In this document: in pieces, positions 1 to 4,390 of the stretch
Numbering within the stretch: the first letter of the stretch is position 1
How the letters are laid out: every line of letters starts with the position of its first letter
Origin: UBA1181 sp963654355
Lineage (GTDB): Bacteria; Bacteroidota; Bacteroidia; Bacteroidales; Paludibacteraceae
Reading direction: 5' to 3'
DNA: 6,523 bases
Assembly (NCBI GenBank): GCA_963654355.1
Contig: CAVKBM010000096.1
Location: forward strand, 1 to 6,523
The notes under the pieces: generated by a model
Databases searched by the model: none
Told to the model about the DNA's origin: nothing
The model's input: only the letters and a program-made list of their open reading frames with translations
Program-made: the position numbers and the translations under genes

Positions 1-584
1 CTCATGATCCAGATTGCGTTGCCCCTATATTCCTTGCCGATGGAGAAATAGAGGCTCACGAGTGCGTCGTAAACGCTGGAATCGGTGAGCGATGTGGCTG
101 TCGCACCGACCTTGGACGATTTCAATAGGCCAGTTGGCTCATTCACGCCGTCGCCGTTTAGGAAGAGGTATTCCTCCTCCTTGCCGAATCTTCTCGAGAA
201 CTCGGTCGAGAGATAGGCTTTGACGTCGAAGTTGTTGTCCCTGACGAACCAGTCCTTGATCTTGGCCAAGGAGCCGATTTTATAAGAAGCGAATCTGATT
301 TCCCTGAAGTTGTCGGATTGCTCTGGGTATTGGCTCCCTTCCTCCATGAGGGCGGCTTTGGCGTTACACACGGTCGCGACGATCTTGCCGTCGCTTCTTC
401 CGCCGCTTATGACGGTGGCGTATCTTCTGAAGAGGTTGTCTTTCTTGAGGATCTCATCGTCGATCGGGAAGTAGAAAGAGCTCTCCCCAGTGCTTCCTTC
501 GCTTAGGAAGTTGTAGTCTTCGGTCTTGGTTCTGTTCCTGAGCATGTTCTCTAGTGCTTTGCTGTAATAATTCGTGATTTTCAT
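1..584 (-). CDS. HK97-fold phage major capsid protein, N-terminal part (runs off left edge)
   Basis: The visible 194 residues match the HK97-type major capsid family (Phage_capsid), whose copies assemble the icosahedral head. The clearest sign is FLNGDGVNEPTGLL at residues 141-154, the family's NGDG..PTG signature, preceded by a helix ending FSRRFGKEEEY that corresponds to the usual spine helix. Residues 38-60 (FYFPIDDEIL to YATVIS) fit the conserved N-arm stretch that opens the mature capsid protein. Only about 35 residues precede that stretch, so the roughly 100-residue scaffolding delta domain seen in HK97 itself is absent or encoded separately. The ATG at 584-582 overlaps the stop of the upstream zinc-ribbon gene (ATGA), and AGGAG at 596-600 lies 11 bases upstream, so translational coupling is likely. 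The C-terminal half is outside the window. The family call is firm; whether it belongs to a prophage or a satellite is inference. Confidence 0.88.
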   Translation of the reverse strand, partial: MKITNYYSKALENMLRNRTKTEDYNFLSEGSTGESSFYFPIDDEILKKDNLFRRYATVISGGRSDGKIVATVCNAKAALMEEGSQYPEQSDNFREIRFASYKIGSLAKIKDWFVRDNNFDVKAYLSTEFSRRFGKEEEYLFLNGDGVNEPTGLLKSSKVGATATSLTDSSVYDALVSLYFSIGKEYRGNAIWIM

Positions 585-895
585 CGTTTTTGGTTCTCCT
601 TGTTTCTGTTCAAATCTCTGAAATTGCATCGCTCGCAGACGTAAACCACGAGCTTTGCGTCCCCTTGAATCGTGATGGGGCTCATGACGCTGTGGCAGTA
701 AGGGCAGCAGACGTCGAATTCCTCCTCGTCATCTTTGCCGTTGGCGATGAGCCTATATGTGTGCAAAGGCGATTCTGACAGGTAGTGTTTGCAGGTCGTT
801 TTGATGACCTTGGGATCGTCGGTCGGGATCATCGCCATCCTGATGCCGTCTCCCACCTCGATGAGGGGGAAGTATCTTGGGTAAAGCTTATCCAT
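581..895 (-). CDS. Small zinc-ribbon protein, 104 aa, upstream of capsid gene
   Basis: I do not recognise this protein as a named family. It is 104 residues long and has two cysteine pairs, C64-P-Y-C67 and C87-E-R-C90 (with a further C63), about 20 residues apart. This is the spacing of a rubredoxin-like zinc ribbon. An acidic run (DDEEEF, 55-60) precedes the first knuckle and a basic tail (NRNKENQKR) follows the second. There is no signal peptide or membrane segment. It starts at an ATG immediately after the TAG of the upstream gene, with AAGGAGG (904-910) 8 bases before it, and its TGA overlaps the capsid ATG. It is thus the middle gene of a coupled trio, which suggests a role in head assembly or in late regulation. 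Zinc ribbons of this size may bind DNA, RNA or protein, so the function is open. Confidence 0.8.
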   Translation of the reverse strand: MDKLYPRYFPLIEVGDGIRMAMIPTDDPKVIKTTCKHYLSESPLHTYRLIANGKDDEEEFDVCCPYCHSVMSPITIQGDAKLVVYVCERCNFRDLNRNKENQKR

Positions 896-1153
896 CTACT
901 TCGCCTCCTTCGCATTGGCGAATCTCTCTTTGACGAAAGTCAGCGCGTCTTCCTCGCTGTTGAAGTAGACGTTCGATTGGTTGTAGCTGATCCTCCAGCC
1001 GCGGACCTTTCTCGACCTGCTTTCCAACACGATGACGATGTTGCCATCGGCGGTTTCGAATAGGTGCCTGCAGGCGTACTTGTCGTCCGAGAAGCACTTC
1101 AAATCTTTTTTGGTAAGGTGCGATTCTCCACCGTAATTGACTCTAAATAGCAT
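896..1153 (-). CDS. Hypothetical protein, 85 aa, first gene of the capsid operon
   Basis: Not recognised. The 85-residue product (MLFRVNYGGESHLTKKD at the N terminus) alternates hydrophobic and charged residues in a way that suggests strands (NIVIVLESRSRKVRGWRISY, residues 38-57) and a C-terminal helix (SEEDALTFVKERFANAKEAK, 66-85), consistent with a small alpha/beta fold. It has two cysteines (C20, C28) and no membrane segment. The start at 1153 is chosen because a perfect AGGAGG lies at 1160-1165, 6 bases upstream. The frame is open back to an ATG at 1288, but that codon has no usable ribosome binding site and the extra residues lie in a region full of palindromes and repeats. The gene ends in TAG directly abutting the next ATG. 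It leads the operon that includes the capsid gene, so a capsid-accessory or regulatory role is possible but unproven. Confidence 0.75.
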   Translation of the reverse strand: MLFRVNYGGESHLTKKDLKCFSDDKYACRHLFETADGNIVIVLESRSRKVRGWRISYNQSNVYFNSEEDALTFVKERFANAKEAK

Positions 1154-1159
1154 TTTTTG

Positions 1160-1165
1160 CCTCCT
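1160..1165 (-). promoter_or_regulatory. Ribosome binding site deciding the start of the 85-aa gene
   Basis: AGGAGG on the minus strand, 6 bases before the ATG at 1153-1151. This is the only strong site in the frame, which is open up to 1288, and so sets the start at 1153. Confidence 0.8.
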
Positions 1166-1179
1166 AAAATTATTTTTTT

Positions 1180-1211
1180 CGGGGTCCCTTTGAAATCGGG
1201 CATATACCCCG
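1180..1211 (-). promoter_or_regulatory. Hairpin in the leader of the capsid operon
   Basis: CGGGGT (1180-1185) pairs with ACCCCG (1206-1211). Inside it CCC (1186-1188) can pair with GGG (1198-1200), leaving a one-sided bulge and a 9-base loop. The hairpin ends 14 bases upstream of the AGGAGG of the 85-aa gene. On the minus strand it is followed by an A-rich stretch rather than a U-run, so it is not a typical intrinsic terminator. It could modulate translation or stabilise the mRNA. Its loop contains one copy of the 11-bp repeat annotated separately, so the DNA may instead be a protein-binding site. Confidence 0.4.
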
Positions 1212-1222
1212 TTTGAAATCGG
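1189..1222 (-). repeat. Two 11-bp direct repeats, possible operator
   Basis: TTTGAAATCGG occurs at 1189-1199 and again at 1212-1222 on the + strand (CCGATTTCAAA in the direction of transcription). The copies are 23 bp apart, close to two helical turns, so a regulator could bind both on the same face. They lie 36-69 bp upstream of the 85-aa start codon. I see no convincing -35/-10 pair for a leftward promoter here, which would fit a phage late promoter that needs an activator; that is inference. Confidence 0.4.
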
Positions 1223-1264
1223 ATTTTTGCGTATAAAACCCCAGGCCGATCTCCTAGAGAATTG

Positions 1265-1292
1265 CCCTAGGGATTCTGACCGCCCCATGGGG
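1265..1292. repeat. Two perfect palindromes 19 bp apart
   Basis: CCCTAGGG (1265-1272) and CCCCATGGGG (1283-1292) are perfect palindromes whose centres are 19 bp apart. They lie between the candidate origin repeats and the capsid operon leader. Neither is followed by a U-run. They could be sites for a dimeric regulator or form a small cruciform; no function can be assigned. Confidence 0.35.
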
Positions 1293-1293
1293 T

Positions 1294-1426
1294 ACTTTTG
1301 TCAATATTGTCAGACCTCCTCATGCGTGGAAGCCTTGATTTATGGCGTCAGCAAGAAGAAATTAGTGATAGATAGATAATCATAAAAATGCTTCTATATT
1401 GACGCTTTGACATTGTTGACAAAAGT
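1294..1426. other. Candidate replication origin: inverted iteron clusters flanking a partly A+T-rich spacer
   Basis: The 19 bases at 1408-1426 (TGACATTGTTGACAAAAGT) recur as the reverse complement of 1294-1312 (TGACAATATTGACAAAAGT) with 17 of 19 identical, the last 11 perfectly. Each arm contains two TGAC units 9 bp apart, and the right arm has a third TTGAC at 1399-1403. Between the arms lie 95 bp whose right half is A+T-rich and includes GATA repeated three times (1367-1378). The whole lies within 10 bp of the 3' end of the primase gene. In Staphylococcus pathogenicity islands the origin is likewise two sets of short iterons flanking an A+T-rich segment beside the replication genes. That parallel is the reason for this call. 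Alternatives are a paired operator or the terminal repeats of a roughly 133-bp insertion. Confidence 0.5.
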
Positions 1427-1435
1427 CGCGTTTGC

Positions 1436-3730
1436 CTAAGGCGGTTCGCCATCGTCGTCGTAGATCTTCGGGTTCACGAGGTAGGTCTCGCTTCTGGGCC
1501 TGCCGAATCCGCTGGTTTGCTCCTTCTCTTTGAGGTATCCGTAGTCGGCGAGCATTGACAAAACCCCGTTTATCCTGTCTTTCTTGCCTAGCTTGGCGGT
1601 AATTCTCGCGATGGTTCTTGCGTTCACTTCCTTCAGATGCGGCGTGTGTTCCCTCAGTATCTTCAGAAGCGTCTTCGCGTCCTTGGTCTGCTGATCCACC
1701 CCAAGGAGGTTGAATGCGCACTGGGCATGGGAGAGGAAATACTCGCCGAGCTTTATGGCATTGGCCATGTCCTCTTTCTGCACGATCCATGCGGCGTCTT
1801 CATTGCTTGAGGGATCGCTTGTGAACTCATCATATCTGACGCCTCTTGCGCGGGTTAGGATCGCCGAGAAGCGAAGGATGTTCCCGCATAGCTTCCCAGC
1901 CCACGAGCCTATTTCCTTCAAGTCGCCAGCGAGCCTTGTTTCAAAGGAATCGTGGAACTCTTCCAATAGATCCGCCGCATCGCCGCTTAGATAGATATAT
2001 GTCGTCGAAGCATGGGTCTCGCTCAGGATGCCCGTGACAAGATCGCCGAATCTCGCCTTCGAATCGCGTTTGATGGGCTCGGTATAGAACTTCCTTGTAC
2101 CGACTCTCGACTTCGGCACGGAATAGAGGAACCTAGCCGTCAGGCCCCTGCCCGCGAAAATGGGGTTCGTTATGAAGATCTCAAGCACCTTCGGCTGGAC
2201 CGTCAATANNNNNNNNNNNNNNNNNNNNNNNNNNNNNNNNNNNNNNNNNNNNNNNNNNNNNNNNNNNNNNNNNNNNNNNNNNNNNNNNNNNNNNNNNNNN
2301 NNNNNNNNNNNNNNNNNNNNNNNNNNNNNNNNNNNNNNNNNNNNNNNNNNNNNNNNNNNNNNNNNNNNNNNNNNNNNNNNNNNNNNNNNNNNNNNNNNNN
2401 NNNNNNNNNNNNNNNNNNNNNNNNNNNNNNNNNNNNNNNNNNNNNNNNNNNNNNNNNNNNNNNNNNNNNNNNNNNNNNNNNNNNNNNNNNNNNNNNNNNN
2501 NNNNNNNNNNNNNNNNNNNNNNNNNNNNNNNNNNNNNNNNNNNNNNNNNNNNNNNNNNNNNNNNNNNNNNNNNNNNNNNNNNNNNNNNNNNNNNNNNNNN
2601 NNNNNNNNNNNNNNNNNNNNNNNNNNNNNNNNNNNNNNNNNNNNNNNNNNNNNNNNNNNNNNNNNNNNNNNNNNNNNNNNNNNNNNNNNNNNNNNNNNNN
2701 NNNNNNNNTCCTCCCAGTCGGCTTTGCCGACGACCTTGTAATGCCTTTGCATCGATAGGGCCAAAATGGCTAGGGCGGAAACGCAAGCCATATCCACAGG
2801 CGTCTGGGTGCTTTCGGCGACCTCCAAGCAGAAGTCCTTGACCGCACTCGGAAGCGTCTCTATCGGGAATTCGGGCAAAGATACTTCGGGAAGCGGGATG
2901 ATCTCATCGAACTTGTTCTTCCCATAATCTTCGGGTTTGGTGTAGTTTGGCTGGGACTTGATTCTCTCGTAGTATTTGAGTGCCTGCTTCCAGATGGCGT
3001 TCAGCTCGTCTTTAGTAAGCGGCGGATCGCACCTTTCAGACTCTTTCCGATATAGCTCCCTAGTCTCCTTGGTGTTGCCGTCGCGTTTCAGGATGCGTAC
3101 GGCGATTTTTAGCATCGTGGCGTTCCTTTTGCCTTGCGGGATGGAATCGTCAGAAAGTGCTTCGTCTGGCTTTTCCATCTCATCGACGAACTCATCGATC
3201 GTTCTGGTGCCTTCGAAGAATTCCACCTGCGGATCAGGTGTGCCGTTGAAGTATCTGGCGGAATCCAGAGCGTTATCGTCCACATAGGGGAAGAGCTTAT
3301 AGACCCTTTGCTTATAGCCTTCGTATTCCTTATGGTCCGTTATTTCCTTGATTGGGAAGATCACGTGGAACTTCGGCCTTGGCTTCTTGCCGTTTTTCTC
3401 CTTCATGTGGTTCCTTGAGTAATGGACTATGAAAGGGACTCCGTCGAAGAAGAGCGATACATCATCAGGCGTTATCCACTTGCTTTCATCGTCGATGAAG
3501 TCGTTGTCGATATCGAAGGGGAGAAGGTTCGACGACACGAAGTTCTTGATGCTTCTGCGGTTGCCTTGATACTTGGCGCAGACATAGTCGTGCGAGAACG
3601 CTTGTCTAGCCGATTCGACGTCTTTTACAAGCACTTCATACGGATAGCTGCAGTTGGCTGGGCAATCCAAGACGTCAGATGCATATATGACCGCTTCCAT
3701 GTTCGTGCCTCTTGTTGATTCTTGTTTCAT
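1436..3730 (-). CDS. Primase/helicase-type replication protein (AEP primase, PriCT-1-like, DUF3987-like), interrupted by an assembly gap
   Basis: The protein likely initiates replication of the mobile element by priming and unwinding. Numbering from the ATG at 3730, the N-terminal third looks like an archaeo-eukaryotic primase domain: DIDND (73-77) supplies the paired metal-binding aspartates, KFHVIFP (120-126) the conserved histidine motif, and DSARYFNG (156-163) a third motif. Residues 199-253 resemble PriCT-1. From about 288 (EFPIETLPSAV, then TQTPVDMA) a DUF3987-type domain begins and resumes after the gap (LTVQPKVLEI, GRGLTARFLYSVP). The C terminus looks like a winged helix. The nucleotide-binding core falls in the unsequenced 500 N. 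Both flanks share a frame only if the gap is close to 500 bp modulo 3; the missing length fits the family. The start is uncertain: the frame opens at GTG 3772 without a binding site; ATG 3730 has AGGAGG 14 bases upstream; ATG 3700 has AGAGG 7 bases upstream. Confidence 0.85.
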   Translation of the reverse strand: MKQESTRGTNMEAVIYASDVLDCPANCSYPYEVLVKDVESARQAFSHDYVCAKYQGNRRSIKNFVSSNLLPFDIDNDFIDDESKWITPDDVSLFFDGVPFIVHYSRNHMKEKNGKKPRPKFHVIFPIKEITDHKEYEGYKQRVYKLFPYVDDNALDSARYFNGTPDPQVEFFEGTRTIDEFVDEMEKPDEALSDDSIPQGKRNATMLKIAVRILKRDGNTKETRELYRKESERCDPPLTKDELNAIWKQALKYYERIKSQPNYTKPEDYGKNKFDEIIPLPEVSLPEFPIETLPSAVKDFCLEVAESTQTPVDMACVSALAILALSMQRHYKVVGKADWEXXXXXXXXXXXXXXXXXXXXXXXXXXXXXXXXXXXXXXXXXXXXXXXXXXXXXXXXXXXXXXXXXXXXXXXXXXXXXXXXXXXXXXXXXXXXXXXXXXXXXXXXXXXXXXXXXXXXXXXXXXXXXXXXXXXXXXXXXXXXXXXXXXXXXXXXXXXXXXXXXXXXXXXXLTVQPKVLEIFITNPIFAGRGLTARFLYSVPKSRVGTRKFYTEPIKRDSKARFGDLVTGILSETHASTTYIYLSGDAADLLEEFHDSFETRLAGDLKEIGSWAGKLCGNILRFSAILTRARGVRYDEFTSDPSSNEDAAWIVQKEDMANAIKLGEYFLSHAQCAFNLLGVDQQTKDAKTLLKILREHTPHLKEVNARTIARITAKLGKKDRINGVLSMLADYGYLKEKEQTSGFGRPRSETYLVNPKIYDDDGEPP
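2209..2708. other. Assembly gap of 500 N inside the primase gene
   Basis: Exactly 500 undetermined bases, most likely a scaffold gap whose written length may be nominal. Coding sequence of the same protein is recognisable on both sides: residues ending KADWE before it and starting LTVQPKV after it in the direction of transcription. The missing part should contain the Walker-type motifs of the DUF3987-like domain. Nothing can be said about insertions or frameshifts inside it. Confidence 0.95.
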
Positions 3731-3744
3731 GCATTGTTCTAATG

Positions 3745-3750
3745 CCTCCT
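3745..3750 (-). promoter_or_regulatory. Strong ribosome binding site upstream of the primase, with ambiguous start choice
   Basis: AGGAGG (extended AAAGGAGG to 3752) on the minus strand. The nearest ATG, 10 bases downstream at 3734, is out of frame with the primase and opens a 19-residue reading frame ending at 3675. The in-frame primase ATG at 3730 is 14 bases away, longer than usual. The site lies inside the GTG-initiated extension from 3772, which argues against that extension. Confidence 0.6.
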
Positions 3751-3764
3751 TTGATTGATTTGCT

Positions 3765-3962
3765 TCATCCACTGGCCAGTAAGGTGAAATCCTTGGTTGC
3801 GATGTTCTTTAGCGACTGCTCCGCGAAAGTCGTGTCTTTCCTCACCATATGGAGATTTGGAGCCTGTTTTGAGGTCCCTGTTTTGAAAACTTTTTTCTTT
3901 TTCTTCGCTAAACGGTGAAAAAACGTGCGCTTTGGTCGGGGTGGTATTTGAGAAAATTTCAT
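3765..3962 (-). CDS. Doubtful small ORF, 65 aa, basic
   Basis: A 65-codon leftward frame from ATG 3962 to TGA 3765, with a lysine run (KKKKK, residues 20-24) and a net basic composition. The possible binding site is only a weak GGGG 11 bases upstream of the ATG. Its stop overlaps the GTG at 3772 that opens the primase frame, and the strong AGGAGG follows shortly after, an arrangement sometimes seen in coupled genes. Against it: the lysine run comes from an A-rich tract, the composition differs from its neighbours, and the frame covers two copies of a repeated motif that look regulatory. No similarity recognised; it may well not be a gene. Confidence 0.22.
   Translation of the reverse strand: MKFSQIPPRPKRTFFHRLAKKKKKVFKTGTSKQAPNLHMVRKDTTFAEQSLKNIATKDFTLLASG
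3863..3886. repeat. Tandem CCTGTTTTGA repeats, possible operator
   Basis: CCTGTTTTGA occurs at 3863-3872 and 3877-3886, with a 14-bp period, and a variant CCTATGTTTTGA lies at 4013-4024. All are upstream of the primase gene. Short spaced repeats in this position suggest binding of an element-encoded repressor or activator. No inverted symmetry is evident, and the binding protein is unknown. Confidence 0.35.
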
Positions 3963-4043
3963 CTTTTTTCTTTCCCCTTCACTATTTGGAGAAAAGAAGT
4001 GCCTTTTGCGGACCTATGTTTTGAGATTTTTATCTGGAAATGC

Positions 4044-4074
4044 AAAAAAGCCTCCGCCAAGACAGACGGAGACT
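4044..4074 (-). terminator. Intrinsic terminator reading leftward
   Basis: In the minus-strand RNA, AGUCUCCG (4074-4067) pairs with CGGAGGCU (4056-4049) as an 8-bp stem with one G-U pair and a 10-base loop, directly followed by six U (4049-4044, the first shared with the stem). This is a textbook Rho-independent terminator. Read rightward there is no U-run after the stem. No leftward gene lies between it and the divergent rightward promoter, so what it terminates is unclear: a short leftward RNA, antisense transcription of the restriction-modification operon, or a relic of a lost gene. Confidence 0.75.
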
Positions 4075-4118
4075 CGCTTAATATGGGTTGAAAATTTTTC
4101 GTGAAATACAGTCAAACA

Positions 4119-4148
4119 TTAGGATATCTTAGAAAAATGTGTTATAAT
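4119..4148 (+). promoter_or_regulatory. Extended -10 promoter of the XRE-hsdM-hsdS operon
   Basis: A perfect TATAAT lies at 4143-4148, preceded by TG at 4140-4141 with one base between (extended -10). The -35 region is weak: TTAGGA at 4119-4124 with an 18-bp spacer. Transcription would begin near 4155, giving a leader of about 27 bases before the regulator ATG at 4182. The imperfect palindrome TAGGATATCTTA (4120-4131) lies between the two elements, where the operon's own XRE regulator could bind; that is inference. Confidence 0.7.
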
Positions 4149-4181
4149 ATGTATATATTTGTCTTAACAGCAGGAGGCTAT

Positions 4182-4388
4182 ATGAAATACAATTATCCAA
4201 AAGCCCTCAAAAAACTAAGGGCGAAACTCGATTTATCCCAGGAGGACTTGGCAAAGATTTTAAACGTTTCTTTTATGTCGGTTAATCGCTGGGAAAACGG
4301 CAAGCATGAGCCAACAATAATAATTAAAGAGAAACTCAACGATCTTTTTGAAGAAAACGATATAACTTTGGAAAAGGAGGGTGAATAG
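4182..4388 (+). CDS. XRE-family helix-turn-helix regulator, 68 aa
   Basis: A small DNA-binding protein that is essentially one Cro/C1-type domain. Residues 16-45 read LDLSQEDLAKILNVS, then the recognition-helix side SVNRWENGKHEPT, the characteristic XRE pattern (S-Q-x-x-L-A, then W-E-x-G-x-x-x-P). A short acidic tail follows. The start at 4182 is set by AGGAGG at 4172-4177 and because the promoter -10 box at 4143-4148 lies downstream of the earlier GTG at 4101, which would not be in the mRNA. It is the first gene of the operon, two bases before hsdM, so it probably controls expression of the restriction-modification genes, much as controller proteins do in other systems. That role is inferred from position; no target site has been shown. 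Confidence 0.88.
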   Translation: MKYNYPKALKKLRAKLDLSQEDLAKILNVSFMSVNRWENGKHEPTIIIKEKLNDLFEENDITLEKEGE

Positions 4389-4390
4389 TT

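Larger units (their letters stand above)
3731..4181. other. Divergent intergenic region between the replication gene and the restriction-modification operon
   Basis: About 450 bp separates the leftward primase from the rightward XRE regulator. It holds the primase ribosome binding site, a questionable 65-codon leftward reading frame, three CCTGTTTTGA-like motifs, a leftward intrinsic terminator and the rightward promoter. The middle (3890-4050) is rich in A and T runs. I find no convincing leftward -35/-10 pair for the primase, no tRNA-like structure, and no obvious attachment-site repeat. Confidence 0.6.

Noticed and set aside
1154..1288. N-terminal extension of the 85-aa gene from the ATG at 1288
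   Set aside because: No ribosome binding site at usable distance, whereas the internal ATG at 1153 has a perfect one. The extension translates palindromes and direct repeats that look regulatory.
1251..1320. Leftward AGGAGG at 1315-1320 followed by a TTG-initiated frame of about 16 codons
   Set aside because: Rare start codon, very short, and it runs through the inverted repeat arm and a palindrome. Probably chance, though a leader peptide cannot be excluded.
1294..1426. Miniature inverted-repeat transposable element of 133 bp
   Set aside because: The arms fit terminal repeats, but no target-site duplication is evident at the ends (GGT to the left, CGC to the right), and the internal TTGAC iterons next to a primase favour an origin. 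Kept only as an alternative.
1380..1790. 136-codon leftward frame overlapping the 3' end of the primase gene
   Set aside because: Out of frame with the recognisable primase C terminus, of low-complexity R/Q/E-rich composition typical of a shadow frame, and without a ribosome binding site.
2012..2758. Long frames on both strands spanning the N gap
   Set aside because: Their length is mostly undetermined bases; the flanking residues show no family, while the primase frame matches on both sides.
3134..3718. Rightward frames of 94-98 codons opposite the primase N-terminal part
   Set aside because: They lie wholly antisense to a well-supported coding region and have no recognisable domain.
4101..4181. 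Earlier GTG start at 4101 for the XRE regulator
   Set aside because: The promoter -10 box lies at 4143-4148, downstream of that codon, and AGGAGG directly precedes the ATG at 4182.
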